Source: CAZSDP01 sp964605665 (GTDB taxonomy: Bacteria; Planctomycetota; UBA8108; UBA1146). From it: DNA of 64,000 nucleotides. The notes beneath the pieces are model-generated. The model saw only the letters and a list, made by a program, of their open reading frames with translations, made no database searches and was not told the origin of the DNA. This document shows positions 16,517-26,574 of this stretch, piece by piece. Where the stretch lies: contig CAZSDP010000003.1 of NCBI GenBank assembly GCA_964605665.1, positions 62,001 through 126,000 on the forward strand. The letters run 5' to 3'. Position 1 is the first letter of the stretch. The number at the start of each line of letters is the position of its first letter. The position numbers and the translations under genes are program-made.

Positions 16517-17970
16517 TGGGGTTGATCGATTCCACCTTTTTGCCACTGGGAGCTGAGGCATCGATTCTCTCCTCCCAAGGCTCAGATCTGCTCTATCTGA
16601 TCGCGTCGGTCTTCTTCATTCTCGGAATCAAAGGCCTGACCCATCCCCGCACCGCAGTGCGCGGAAACCTCTTCGGTGCCTTGGGGATGCTGATTGCAGT
16701 CCTTGCGACGGTGATGGGACCCGCTCTCTCTGGTCACACCTTTGACATGCAGATGATCGCCATCGGTATCGCAGTCGGAGGTGTGCTCGGTGCTACTGCA
16801 GCGCTTCGGGTGCAGATGACGGGAATGCCTCAACTCGTCGCCGTCTTCAACGGCTTCGGAGGGATCGCTTCAGCATGTGTGGCGGGGGGAGCGTTCCTTC
16901 TCGCCATCGGAACCGAGACTTCCCTGCAAGGAAACATCGCCACCGGGGCCTCCGGTTTGATCGGCGCGTTGACCTTCACGGGCAGCATCGTGGCATTCTT
17001 CAAGCTGCTCGACCTGCGTTCGCTACGAAAGTTTCCCAATGCGATCCCGGGGCAGAAGATCCTCAATGCGCTTCTCTTCATCGGGGCGATTGCCGCTTGT
17101 GTTTGGATCGTGCGAGATCCGGCGAATCCAAACGCATATTGGGCGGTCTGCGCCGTCGCTGCCCTGTTGGGAATCACCTTGACCACCCCGATCGGTGGGG
17201 CAGACATGCCGGTGGTCATCGCCCTCCTGAACAGCTACTCGGGACTCGCTGCTGCCGCAACCGGATTCGTCATCGACAACAACGTGCTGATCGTGTCCGG
17301 TTCTTTGGTCGGTGCTTCCGGTGTCATTTTGACGGCGATCATGTGCAAGGCGATGAACCGTTCGTTGACCAACGTGATCTTCGGCACCCTCGGACCCTCT
17401 GCAGATGGGCCGAGCGCCGACGACGTCTATGGCGGAAAGGTCAAAAGCGCCTCGCCAGACGAAGTCTCGATGCTCTTCGACGGAGCACAACGTGTCGTCA
17501 TCGTGCCGGGTTACGGCATGGCGGTGGCTCAGGCGCAACACACCGTCCGTGACCTCGCGAACATCTTGGAGAGTCGAGATGTAGAGGTCGAATTCGCCAT
17601 TCACCCGGTGGCAGGACGGATGCCCGGGCACATGAACGTCTTGCTCGCCGAAGCTGACATCGAATACGACAAGCTCAAGGAGATGGATGAAATCAATCCG
17701 ACCTTCGAGCAGGTCGACGTGGCTCTAGTCATCGGCGCGAACGACGTTGTCAATCCGGTGGCGAGAACCGATCCTGAAAGTCCGATCGCGGGTATGCCAG
17801 TCCTCGACGTCGACAAGGCTCGCACCGTGGTTGTGGTCAAGCGATCACTGAGTCCCGGATTCGCGGGAATTCCCAATCCGCTCTTCGCGCTCGATAACAC
17901 CTATATGATGTTCGGCGACGGCAAAAAGGCGATCATCGAGTTGGTCGGAGTCCTCAAAGAAAACGCCTAA
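16513..17970 (+). CDS. pntB: NAD(P) transhydrogenase subunit beta
   Basis: A 485-residue protein with an N-terminal multi-span membrane domain and a C-terminal NADP(H)-binding domain III (from about residue 310). The latter shows VVIVPGYGMAVAQAQHTVRDL, HPVAGRMPGHMNVLLAEA, and the late VVVVKRSLSPGFAGIPNPLF segment that holds NADP. ATG at 16513 (ATGATG) overlaps the pntAB stop and has GGAGGAAG upstream. Last gene of the pnt operon; a strong hairpin follows 18 bp after the stop. Confidence 0.95.
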   Translation: MMGLIDSTFLPLGAEASILSSQGSDLLYLIASVFFILGIKGLTHPRTAVRGNLFGALGMLIAVLATVMGPALSGHTFDMQMIAIGIAVGGVLGATAALRVQMTGMPQLVAVFNGFGGIASACVAGGAFLLAIGTETSLQGNIATGASGLIGALTFTGSIVAFFKLLDLRSLRKFPNAIPGQKILNALLFIGAIAACVWIVRDPANPNAYWAVCAVAALLGITLTTPIGGADMPVVIALLNSYSGLAAAATGFVIDNNVLIVSGSLVGASGVILTAIMCKAMNRSLTNVIFGTLGPSADGPSADDVYGGKVKSASPDEVSMLFDGAQRVVIVPGYGMAVAQAQHTVRDLANILESRDVEVEFAIHPVAGRMPGHMNVLLAEADIEYDKLKEMDEINPTFEQVDVALVIGANDVVNPVARTDPESPIAGMPVLDVDKARTVVVVKRSLSPGFAGIPNPLFALDNTYMMFGDGKKAIIELVGVLKENA

Positions 17971-17988
17971 GTCCGCTTTCCGAGATAA

Positions 17989-18032
17989 ATTGAGGGGTCG
18001 TGAGGGGCGTTCACCCCTCACGACCCCTCAAT
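17989..18032. terminator. Perfect 19-bp hairpin after pntB
   Basis: ATTGAGGGGTCGTGAGGGG (17989-18007) pairs without mismatch with the copy at 18014-18032 around a 6-nt loop (CGTTCA). It probably ends the pnt transcript, although only TCAGTCCC follows rather than a U-tract. Confidence 0.65.
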
Positions 18033-18180
18033 CAGTCCCACAAGTGAGTGCCCGGTGGCTGAAAGGGGTCAAATCCTCTGCTATCATCGCCATCGGTATT
18101 GCGTCGGCTCCAATGATCGATTGAAAGTACTGTTGCCTGCTGCTGAAGAGGGCCCTACTGCTGAAGAGGTCAATGTGACG

Positions 18181-20445
18181 ATGAAAACCGCTCTGCATTC
18201 TCAACTGCCCCGCATCCTGGTGATCTTTCTCTTCTTCCTTCTCTCATCCCCTGTCACTCCTCTCTTCGCACAGGCTGCCCAGGACGATTGCGACGACAGT
18301 GTGCTCATCGGACTCGGCGTGACGATGTATGACACGACTTTGGCGACCACAGACGGTCCTGAGCCTTGCGCCCTACTGGGGAGCGACATCTGGTTCCGAT
18401 TCATCGCACCAAACACCACGAACTATGAGATCTCTCTCTGCGCAGGGACATCTTACGACGCAGCCTTGGCCATCTATCCGGGGATGATTGCCTGTCCACC
18501 CACCGCGACCGATGCGATCGCGTGCGATGATGATGGTTGCACCGGAGCGGCAACTCTCAACTCGTTCGTGACCATCCACCTCTCGGCGGGACAAGAGATC
18601 TTGATTCAGGTGGGCGGATACGATGGGGCAATTGGCTCTGGCGAAATCACCATCACTGAATTGGCAGCTCCGTCGGCACCCGATCAATGTGCAAATGCGG
18701 AAGAGATCTTCGAAGGCGTAACGGCCTTTGAAACATTGACCTCCACGACGGATGGGCCTCAAGCATGTGCACAAATCGGCAGTGACGTCTGGTTCACGTT
18801 CACTGCTCCCTCTGACGGATCTTGGCGGATCAGCCTCTGTGCCGGCACGAATTACGATGCCGCTCTGGCCGTGTATCCGGGCAGCGTCAGTTGCCCCCCC
18901 ACCGACAACGATGTTCTCACTTGCAATGATGACGGATGCTTCGGAGCTGGTCCTCCCATCGCCATCATTTCTTTGAATAGTGGAGAACAGATCTTGCTCC
19001 AGGTTGGTGGCTGGAGTTCTGCAGCAGGGATCGGCGAGATCGTCATCGACGACGTTCCCCCACTGCCGGCGGGAGCGGACATCCTGATTGGAGAGATTTC
19101 CAACTTCGTCCAGTTCGGTCGACTCGCCGATGAAATCGGTTGCGGCATCGAGTCAGTGACTTGCAATGCGGGGGCTGAACCTCTCGATTGGTTTGGCAAT
19201 CCCGATCCTCGTCACCCCTTCATCACCACCGCTGCATATCGGTTGGAGAATGGTCGCTTCTACCAAATCGGTATGTCTTGGGCGAAGCACGGTTTCGCCG
19301 CCGCTCAGACCAACGCATGCAATCTCGGCTGCAGCCCTTTCCCGAACGGTACGCGACTGGGAAGTGGCTGCTCCGATGTCTATGGAGCATCGACCAATGC
19401 CGCCCAGCAGTTCCTTGGACCGAGATCTGAGATCAACCCCTGGACGGGAGCCTACGAATACTCGACTTCGATACTCTCCAGCACTTCGGGGCCGTACGAT
19501 CCGATCGAACGACGACTTCGAATCCAAGATCGCGACGTCGATCCGAGCATGCATCCTGGAGCTGAGTACTTCTGTGAAGTCTTGGTGCTCGCCCACGACG
19601 ACGTCGACCACCTCAACAGCGTCGCGTGGCAGCCGATTTCGGTCAGTCCGATGAGTCCTAGTGGTGTCTTCACCTTCGATACTGCTGCCACCAGTACCCT
19701 CGGTCCGGCGATTTTTGCCTGGCCCGACGCGACAATCGTCGAAGTGCTCGAACCGACCGCGCAGGACGGTCGCGTCTTTGTCGGTCATCGTGCGATCGAG
19801 CTCGGGGGTGATCTCTGGCGTTATGAATATGCGATTCAGAACCTCGACTTGAACTCGGGAATCGGTTCCTTCGAGATTCCTGTACCTGCCGGAGTGACCG
19901 TTTCGAACTTACAGTTTCACGCACCGAACCAGCACGAGCCCAATTTTGCCGATGAACCGTGGCAGGGGACCAGGCAAACTGATTCCGTTCGTTGGGAGAC
20001 GAACCCGATCGGCTCTCCAGCTCTGACCAATCCGATTCGCTGGGGAGCTCTCTACAATTTCTCTTTCACGGCGGATTCCCCCCCGGAGTCGGTGACTGCA
20101 ATCCTCGAAACCTATGATCCCAGTATTCTCACCTCGATGAGTGCTGACGTGGTTTCACCGCTCGCGCCTCCCCTGGTGGAGAGCTTCCGCCGTGGAGACA
20201 TCAATGCGGATGGCCTCTACGATGTGGCGGACGTGATCGCTGGCCTCCAATGCCTCTTCTTCTGCTTCCCAGCTTGCCTCGACGCGCACGACGTCAACGA
20301 TGATGGACAGTGGGATATCGCCGACCCGATCTACGAACTCGACTACCTCTTCTCCGGAGGTCCATCGCCCGCCGCGCCATTTCCAGAGTGTGGCGAAGAC
20401 TTAACCGCCGATGCCCTCGACTGTCAGAGCTATCAATGCCCGTGA
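18181..20445 (+). CDS. Secreted protein with two PPC-like domains and dockerin-like tail
   Basis: A 754-residue exported protein. A signal peptide covers residues 1-31 (to LFAQA). Two beta-sandwich repeats of the pre-peptidase type follow (about 35-165 and 175-300; GSDIWFRFIAP / GSDVWFTFTAP, then CAGTSYDAALAIYPG / CAGTNYDAALAVYPG). Residues 310-660 form a region shared with the secreted protein at 44733-47831. The last 85 residues carry two calcium-loop repeats (DINADGLYDVAD, DVNDDGQWDIAD) and a terminal CxxxxCP, as in five other proteins here. The ATG at 18181 has GAAGAGG upstream. An 18-bp-period direct repeat (CTGCTGAAGAGG twice, 18140-18169) precedes the gene. Substrate unknown. Confidence 0.85.
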   Translation: MKTALHSQLPRILVIFLFFLLSSPVTPLFAQAAQDDCDDSVLIGLGVTMYDTTLATTDGPEPCALLGSDIWFRFIAPNTTNYEISLCAGTSYDAALAIYPGMIACPPTATDAIACDDDGCTGAATLNSFVTIHLSAGQEILIQVGGYDGAIGSGEITITELAAPSAPDQCANAEEIFEGVTAFETLTSTTDGPQACAQIGSDVWFTFTAPSDGSWRISLCAGTNYDAALAVYPGSVSCPPTDNDVLTCNDDGCFGAGPPIAIISLNSGEQILLQVGGWSSAAGIGEIVIDDVPPLPAGADILIGEISNFVQFGRLADEIGCGIESVTCNAGAEPLDWFGNPDPRHPFITTAAYRLENGRFYQIGMSWAKHGFAAAQTNACNLGCSPFPNGTRLGSGCSDVYGASTNAAQQFLGPRSEINPWTGAYEYSTSILSSTSGPYDPIERRLRIQDRDVDPSMHPGAEYFCEVLVLAHDDVDHLNSVAWQPISVSPMSPSGVFTFDTAATSTLGPAIFAWPDATIVEVLEPTAQDGRVFVGHRAIELGGDLWRYEYAIQNLDLNSGIGSFEIPVPAGVTVSNLQFHAPNQHEPNFADEPWQGTRQTDSVRWETNPIGSPALTNPIRWGALYNFSFTADSPPESVTAILETYDPSILTSMSADVVSPLAPPLVESFRRGDINADGLYDVADVIAGLQCLFFCFPACLDAHDVNDDGQWDIADPIYELDYLFSGGPSPAAPFPECGEDLTADALDCQSYQCP

Positions 20446-20449
20446 GGTC

Positions 20450-21037
20450 TCAGTCAGCGGGAGCGTCGTCGATCACTTCACTGTGCCGTGCGAACCGACT
20501 CTCTGGATAGCGCTCTCGAACCTCATTCCAGCGCGCTCGCAGCCGTGGTAAATCACGGCCACCGGCGAGGAACTCGGCGATCCCGAGCCAATGCAACGCC
20601 TCGGCAGCGGCCGGGGCTTCGGGAGTCTCTTCGACGATCGACGAAAAAACCTGCGCCGATTGATCGAGTCGGCGATGGTGCATGTGATCGAGAGCCACCG
20701 GAATCTGCAGTTCCGCGATCCACTCCTTCGGAGGCAGCCAGCCCGTAAATCTGCGCAGTTCCCTCCCCCGTGAGTCGTCGACCAGAACGGTGGGAGCCCA
20801 AACGACTTTCGCGGTCTTGGTGGCATCGACGAATTCGGGATGTGCCGTCGCGAGATCGAACTGGGTCCCACAGTAGTGCTCGGTGAGGAAACTCCCCACT
20901 TGCGGATCTGGCAGCGTGATCTCTGCCATCCGCCGGCAACCGAGTCAGCCCGGGGCGTGGAAGTAGCGCAGTCTCAATCTGCCGGTCGCCTCAGCTTGCG
21001 CTTGAGCTTCAGTCCAACTCTCGTGCCAAATCGACAT
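20450..21037 (-). CDS. Thioredoxin-like selenoprotein (UxxC) with helical C-terminus
   Basis: Read through one TGA, this is a 195-residue protein. The ATG at 21037 has a good AAGGGG site. Residues 1-30 (MSIWHESWTEAQAQAEATG..., YFHAPG) are the normal start of a thioredoxin fold. The TGA at 20945-20947 encodes residue 31 and is followed by L-G-C34-RRM, so selenocysteine takes the place of the first Cys of CxGC. The frame continues without fault through VDATKTAKVVWAPTVLVDD (cis-Pro) and a TPR-like tail (AAEALHWLGIAEFLAGG). A bacterial SECIS hairpin lies just after the TGA. It is 22 bp after the HDAC-family gene. The alternative is a nonsense mutation with a remnant starting at the ATG at 20929. 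Confidence 0.8.
20902..20933 (-). promoter_or_regulatory. Bacterial SECIS element
   Basis: On the minus strand, GCGGAU-GGCAG pairs with CUGCC-(AG bulge)-AUCCGC, giving 11 base pairs around an 8-nt apical loop AGAUCACG. The loop begins 22 nt after the UGA and has a G within its first two bases. Both features fit the published bacterial SECIS model (16-37 nt spacing, loop of 3-14 nt). Confidence 0.75.
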
Positions 21038-21059
21038 CGTTATCCCCTTCTGGTCTCGT

Positions 21060-22007
21060 TCAGTCCGACTCGTGAGATCCCGCTTCGGAGTCTCGGGTGG
21101 ACACTTTCTCCCCGTAGGTCGCCCAAACCGACTCTCCGGTCCCGCGGTGAATCCGAACCGTATCTTCTAGCCGGTGTGCATATCCTCCCGCGAGGGTCAC
21201 CACTCCAGGTAGACCAAGTTGCGCAGCCCGTGAGATCACCATTTCATCACGACGGCGCAATCCTTCAAAAGAGAGTTTCAAATCACCGAGTTGATCATCG
21301 TGAAACGGATCTGCACCTGCGACATAGAAAATCATCTCTGGAGATTCCTGGTCGAAGATGCGATCCAAGCCCTCTTCCAATCGGTCGAGATACTCTGAGT
21401 CCCCCACAAATTGATCGAGACCAATATCGAGGTCAGATCGCTCTTTGGCGGGATAGAGACGTTCTTGATGGATTGAGAAGGTAAACACCGATCGATCTCC
21501 ACCGAAGATCGCCGCGGTCCCGTTTCCTTGGTGAAGGTCAGTATCGATGACGGCGACTCTTCCCAATCCGGCACTCTTTTGTAGGGATCGAATCGCGATG
21601 GCGACATCGTTGAAGTAGCAGAACCCCTCGGCATGATCAGCAAAGGCATGATGGAAGCCACCACCGAGGTGCATCGTCCAGCGCTCTTCCTCCCACGCGA
21701 GTTTCGCCGCTCGGAGGGTACCTCCCACCATCGCTTGAAACCCTTCGATCGCCTCTCTCGAGACGGGCAATTCCGATGGGATCGTCCGTTCGGTCGCTCG
21801 CGCCGCGCGGAGATCGGCGAGGTAGGCTTCGGTGTGGACCAGGGATAGATCGGATGCGGAGACCTTTTGGGGCTCGCCAAACCGCGACTCAGGAATCCCG
21901 AGGTCGCGAAGCGCCCGGGCGATCAACTCGTACTTCACCGTCGGAAAGACGTGAATTCCGATATCGATCGGTGCCCGATTCGCGTGAATGAAGATCTCTG
22001 CACTCAA
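21060..22007 (-). CDS. Histone deacetylase family protein
   Basis: A 315-residue zinc-dependent deacetylase-fold enzyme. The active site is intact: GGGFHHAFADHAEGFCYFND (His pair and Phe/Asn loop), VIDTDLHQGNGT (zinc Asp and His), GADPFHDDQLGDL (second zinc Asp) and LAGGYA. Bacterial members act on acetylated lysines, acetyl-polyamines or related amides. It sits 67 bp downstream of ileS and 22 bp upstream of the selenoprotein gene, on the same strand. Substrate not predictable. Confidence 0.9.
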   Translation of the reverse strand: MSAEIFIHANRAPIDIGIHVFPTVKYELIARALRDLGIPESRFGEPQKVSASDLSLVHTEAYLADLRAARATERTIPSELPVSREAIEGFQAMVGGTLRAAKLAWEEERWTMHLGGGFHHAFADHAEGFCYFNDVAIAIRSLQKSAGLGRVAVIDTDLHQGNGTAAIFGGDRSVFTFSIHQERLYPAKERSDLDIGLDQFVGDSEYLDRLEEGLDRIFDQESPEMIFYVAGADPFHDDQLGDLKLSFEGLRRRDEMVISRAAQLGLPGVVTLAGGYAHRLEDTVRIHRGTGESVWATYGEKVSTRDSEAGSHESD

Positions 22008-22074
22008 TTTCGACTCCTCACGACGATGGCCTCAGCCAAGCCGCCTGAGCATCTGCTCTCGAGAGTAAAAAGAG

Positions 22075-25000
22075 TTACTGCGGCAGAACCCAAAGCGTCG
22101 CCGACATCTTCTCCACGGTGATGCTCTTACCTTCACCGGGGCCCGGCGTCGTGGCAATCGAAGTGGCCAAGGTCTCGGCAGCGATCTCATCCCGATGGGC
22201 AGCGACCGCCTCGAGAACCGGATCTTCACCGGTCAAATGGACGACGACCTTTTGGGTATATTCGAGATCGAGTTCTTTTCGACTGGTCTGAACGTAGTGC
22301 TTGACCTCATTGGCGACCCCCTCGCGATGCAATTCGTCAGTCACCTCAGTATGAAGAATCAAGACTCCACAACTCCCTTGAGCCGCGGTCCACCCTTGTC
22401 GTGCATGCACTTCAATTTGCACATCGTCCGAGGTCAGTGTGACTTCACTCCCGTCGGGAAGTACGAGCGACACTTGCCCCTCGTCTTCTAAGGTACGAAG
22501 TAAGGCACCCGGACTCGCATATGCCTTCAGTTCCTTTTGGATCTGGGGAGCAGCTTTTCCAAACTTTGGGCCGATTGAGCGGAAATTTGGTTTCACTTCG
22601 TAACGGACATATTCGTCCGCATGATCGAGGAAGTGTACTTTCTTGACATTGAGTTCTTCCTCGATGAGCGCGGTACAGGTCGCAACTTCTGCGGCGAGCT
22701 CTTTCCGTGCCAGCACCAACTCGACACGGTCGAGTGGTTGTCGAACTTTCAATTTCGCCTGCGCTCGAACCGCCCGCCCCATCGAAGTGATCTCCCGCAC
22801 TGCGATCATCCTCTCGCTGAGGGGATCATCCACAAAGGCGGAGACCACCTCCGGATAATCACAGAGATGGATGGAGGCTGGGAACTCCCCGTCCCGCCGA
22901 CTTCCGACCAAATTCCGATAGATCGCCTCGGTGAGGAAGGGAACGAAGGGCGCTGCCAACAGCGAAATCGAGACAAGACAGTGATAGAGCGTTGAATAGG
23001 CCGCATCTTTGTCCGCGGTCATTCCTTCCCCCCAGAAGCGATCTCGACTTCGCCGTACATACCAATTGGAGAGTGCATCGACAAAATCATTGAGCGCACG
23101 TGCTGCGGGGAAATTTTCGAGCCGATCCATCCGCATCCGCACTTCGGCAACCGTGCGATTCAATTCAGAGAGGATCCAGCGATCGAGTTCTGGCCAGTCT
23201 TCGATCTCGGAAGGAGTCCCTCGGAGATCTCCTTTCGGTTGCCAGCCATCGATGTTGGAGTAGATCGTGAAGAAGCTATAGACGTTCCATAGCCTGATCA
23301 GAAACTCCCTTTGCCCCTCCGCGATCGCTTGCTCTTGAAAGCGGACACTTGTCCATGGCGATTGGGAGCTGAAGAAGAGCCAACGCATGGCGTCGCTACC
23401 CTCCCGATCGAAAATGTAATCGGGGGTACGGTAGTTCTTCTTCGACTTCGACATTTTGAGGCCGTCTTCACCGAGAAGTAGCCCGAGCACCACACAACTG
23501 CGGAATGGCTGGGGCCATTGAGTCGGCAGGGAGTCTGGGACACGCTCGTCAGCGCGTGCCACGCCATGTTCACCGAACAGCATCGTCGAAATCGAAAGCA
23601 GCGCGTAAAACCAGCCGCGAGTTTGATCGAGCGCCTCGGAGATGAAGGACGCAGGGAACTGATCCGCAAAACGAGTCCGACTCTCCTCTTGTTGGGGGAA
23701 ACCCCATTGCGCAAAGGGCATACAACCCGCATCGAACCAGCAATCGATGACGTCTTTCACTCGTCGCATTCTCGCCCCGGGAGAGAACGGGGAGTCGTAG
23801 GTCACCTCATCGATCCAAGGACGATGGACTTTGAGGTGTTCGTCGAGTTGCGGATTTTCTTTTTTCGCTTCGGTCCAGACCTCGGTCCCCGATGCACCCG
23901 GCTTCGACGTCAGCTCAGCGTACGACTCGATCGCCTCCATCTCTCCCGTTTCTTCACACACCCAGATTGGCAGGGGGGTCCCCCAATAGCGTTCACGGGA
24001 GAGTGTCCAGTCGACGTTCGACTCGAGGTACTTGCCAAATCGGCCCGACTGGATGTGTTCCGGGAGCCAAGTGATCTCCTGGTTGTTTGCCAGCATCTCA
24101 TCCACGAATTGCGTGGTCTTGATGAACCAACTCGCACGCGGATATTGAATGAGCGCATCTTGGTCAGACCGAGGGCAGAATGGATACTCATGGCGATACT
24201 GCTCGCGGTGGAAGAGCACTCCTTGTCCCTTGAGGGTTCGGATCAGCTCCTTATCCGCATCTTTGACCCATTGGCCCTCAAACTCGGGTAGATCGGAAGT
24301 GAATGTCCCGTTCGGCGCCACTGCATTGAGCAGCGGAATGACGTCCGGATCGACGAAGCGAGCGCGCTCGCTCAAGAGGACGTCATAGTCCACTTCCCCA
24401 AAGGCGGGAGCCTGATGCACGACTCCAGTTCCGGAGTCGGTGGTGACGAAATCAGCAGTGACCACTCGCCAACAGCACGATTCTTCCCCTCCAGCCACGA
24501 GAGGCTCTCGGCTCTCTCCAAACTGGCGGTGGTAGATGTCGAAGGGGGGAAGGTAACGCCGTCCCACCAGCTCGCTCCCCTTGAGTCTCTCGACTTCAAC
24601 GAATTCTCGCCCACTTTTGTCCGCGACTGTCGAGACCAAGTCCGCGGCAAGAATCAGTCGCTCCCCGTTCTCCTGGTCGCTGACCACGACATAGTCGAGG
24701 TCCTCATGGACCGCACAGAATTGATTGGAGGGGAGAGTCCAGGGAGTCGTGGTCCAAACCAAAAGAGCGGTGTTCTCTTCGTCGACGAGTGGCATTCGAA
24801 CATAGACACTCGGATCATCGACGGTTCGGTATCCTTCTCCCACTTCTCCCGCGGAGAGACCCGTTCCACCTTGAGCCCACCACCAGACGATCTTGTTACC
24901 TTGATAGAGTAACCCCGCATCGAAGAGGCGCTTGAGAGACCACCAGACACTTTCGACATAGTACTGGTGATAGGTTGCATACGCTGATTCGAGATCGACC

Positions 25001-25446
25001 CAAAAACCGAGACGTTCCGTCAACGACTCCCACTCTCGGGTGTATCGAAAGACCGACTCCTGACACTTTCGAATGAACGGTTCGATCCCGTACTCTTCGA
25101 TCGCTTCCTTGGTGCGGATGTCGAGTTCTTTCTGCACCTCGACTTCGACCGGGAGACCGTGGGTGTCCCATCCCGCCTTTCGTTCACATAGCCTTCCTCG
25201 CATCGTCTGATAACGAGGAAACAGATCTTTGATCGCTCGAGTGAGGCAGTGCCCCGGATGGGGCATCCCATTCGCGGTCGGCGGACCTTCGTAGAAAACA
25301 AACCGCTCGGCATCGCTCCGTGCCTCGAGAGATTTTCGATAGATCTCTTGTTCCTTCCAGAACGCCAAGATCTCAGCTTCCTGCGCGGGAAAATCGGGCT
25401 TGGTAGGAACGTCCTGGAATCGGAACGAGCTGGTCGGGTCGCTCAT
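22075..25446 (-). CDS. ileS: Isoleucyl-tRNA synthetase
   Basis: A 1123-residue class I aminoacyl-tRNA synthetase charging tRNA-Ile. The HIGH motif reads PHPGH in PPTANGMPHPGHCLTRAIKDL (residues 55-75) and KMSKS is near residue 664 (LKMSKSKKNYRTPDYI). Its length and the CPxSDQDALIQYPRASWFI region suit the eukaryote-like IleS2 type, often less sensitive to mupirocin. No T-box leader was recognised upstream. Confidence 0.95.
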   Translation of the reverse strand: MSDPTSSFRFQDVPTKPDFPAQEAEILAFWKEQEIYRKSLEARSDAERFVFYEGPPTANGMPHPGHCLTRAIKDLFPRYQTMRGRLCERKAGWDTHGLPVEVEVQKELDIRTKEAIEEYGIEPFIRKCQESVFRYTREWESLTERLGFWVDLESAYATYHQYYVESVWWSLKRLFDAGLLYQGNKIVWWWAQGGTGLSAGEVGEGYRTVDDPSVYVRMPLVDEENTALLVWTTTPWTLPSNQFCAVHEDLDYVVVSDQENGERLILAADLVSTVADKSGREFVEVERLKGSELVGRRYLPPFDIYHRQFGESREPLVAGGEESCCWRVVTADFVTTDSGTGVVHQAPAFGEVDYDVLLSERARFVDPDVIPLLNAVAPNGTFTSDLPEFEGQWVKDADKELIRTLKGQGVLFHREQYRHEYPFCPRSDQDALIQYPRASWFIKTTQFVDEMLANNQEITWLPEHIQSGRFGKYLESNVDWTLSRERYWGTPLPIWVCEETGEMEAIESYAELTSKPGASGTEVWTEAKKENPQLDEHLKVHRPWIDEVTYDSPFSPGARMRRVKDVIDCWFDAGCMPFAQWGFPQQEESRTRFADQFPASFISEALDQTRGWFYALLSISTMLFGEHGVARADERVPDSLPTQWPQPFRSCVVLGLLLGEDGLKMSKSKKNYRTPDYIFDREGSDAMRWLFFSSQSPWTSVRFQEQAIAEGQREFLIRLWNVYSFFTIYSNIDGWQPKGDLRGTPSEIEDWPELDRWILSELNRTVAEVRMRMDRLENFPAARALNDFVDALSNWYVRRSRDRFWGEGMTADKDAAYSTLYHCLVSISLLAAPFVPFLTEAIYRNLVGSRRDGEFPASIHLCDYPEVVSAFVDDPLSERMIAVREITSMGRAVRAQAKLKVRQPLDRVELVLARKELAAEVATCTALIEEELNVKKVHFLDHADEYVRYEVKPNFRSIGPKFGKAAPQIQKELKAYASPGALLRTLEDEGQVSLVLPDGSEVTLTSDDVQIEVHARQGWTAAQGSCGVLILHTEVTDELHREGVANEVKHYVQTSRKELDLEYTQKVVVHLTGEDPVLEAVAAHRDEIAAETLATSIATTPGPGEGKSITVEKMSATLWVLPQ

Positions 25447-25691
25447 ATTGGTCTTTCTTCGATCTGACTCAGAGGCTCAATGGTCGCGTTGCGCCGCCGC
25501 TCAGGACTTCCCCATCCACGGAGCCAACCACGGGGAGTGGGGAAGCGGGGCGCATCATAACAGAGGAGAGAACTCCTGCTCGCGGAGGCTGGAAGAATAT
25601 CGATTTCGCGGATCGGGCATCCTCGCTCGGACATCCCTCGGTGGCTCAGCGTCACGGAGGAGAGAGGAAGCAACTCCCTGCGACTGTAGGC

Positions 25692-26405
25692 CTATTCCGG
25701 CGCGAACTGGACCGAGACCTTCAGGGCCAATTTTGTGGGACGATCGGGAGGGCCTTCGAACCGTAGGGTTTGTTGAGAGAAGTTTCCACGAAAGGCCCCG
25801 CCCCTCTCTGAAGCTCGAAATCGAATCGAAGCCACCCGCGGCGAGCGGTAAAGCGTGGGAAATCTCGGCTCTGTCTCCTCCACCACAACTCCGAAGAGAA
25901 GGAAGTCTTGAGAGCGCCCATCTCGATCGACAGCGGCGATCACCGCACCGATCCAGAAGAGGGTCGAGGGGCCCATCGGAACTCTTCCGAGCCCTTCAGA
26001 GAGCAACTCCACGAACTGGTGCTCCGGCTCGCACACCTCGAAGAGGCGCTTCGGTTGAAGAAACAGCTCTGCGGGAACGTCTTCCAGGTCGAGGGGGATC
26101 ACCGGGCCAGGATAGGGAGCGGGAAGCTCTCCCGGGTCGGAGTCGGGCACCGTCAGAAGAATTGGGGCCTCGAAGGGCTGACCACCAAAGAGGAATCTCC
26201 TCCCCCCGTGATCTTCCCCGGGAAGGCCTTGATCGGAGAGATCGTGCCCGGGAGCTTCTCCCTTATCCGCGGCGATCTCAAAAAAGATGGAGGTGTCGAC
26301 CGATGACTCTCGATCACCGAACTCAATCGAGACTCCGAGCGCGAGCAAGATCAACGTGAGACAGATCACTCCGATCCCTCGAACGAACATTGGTGACCAC
26401 CCCAT
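25692..26405 (-). CDS. Hypothetical membrane-anchored protein
   Basis: A 237-residue protein with one N-terminal hydrophobic segment (about residues 8-26, GIGVICLTLILLALGVSI) and a hydrophilic extracytoplasmic body, possibly beta-rich at the end (RFRASERGGAFRGNFSQQTLRFEG). No family is recognised. The ATG at 26405 is used; a TTG three codons earlier is in the same frame. It lies between the mraY-like gene and ileS on the same strand, 245 bp from ileS. Confidence 0.55.
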   Translation of the reverse strand: MGWSPMFVRGIGVICLTLILLALGVSIEFGDRESSVDTSIFFEIAADKGEAPGHDLSDQGLPGEDHGGRRFLFGGQPFEAPILLTVPDSDPGELPAPYPGPVIPLDLEDVPAELFLQPKRLFEVCEPEHQFVELLSEGLGRVPMGPSTLFWIGAVIAAVDRDGRSQDFLLFGVVVEETEPRFPTLYRSPRVASIRFRASERGGAFRGNFSQQTLRFEGPPDRPTKLALKVSVQFAPE

Positions 26406-26574
26406 CACGACCAACGAGAGTCTCTGCGTGACTCCCTTCGCTGAACCGAAGCGGAGAGCAAGAGGTGAGAAACGTCAGTGGCGCAACTCAAGATCTATGC
26501 CAAGCGATCCCACTTGGAATCGCCCACTCGCGGAACGTAGCAGAACGCCCCGCGACCCCGAATACCAGTCTCCT

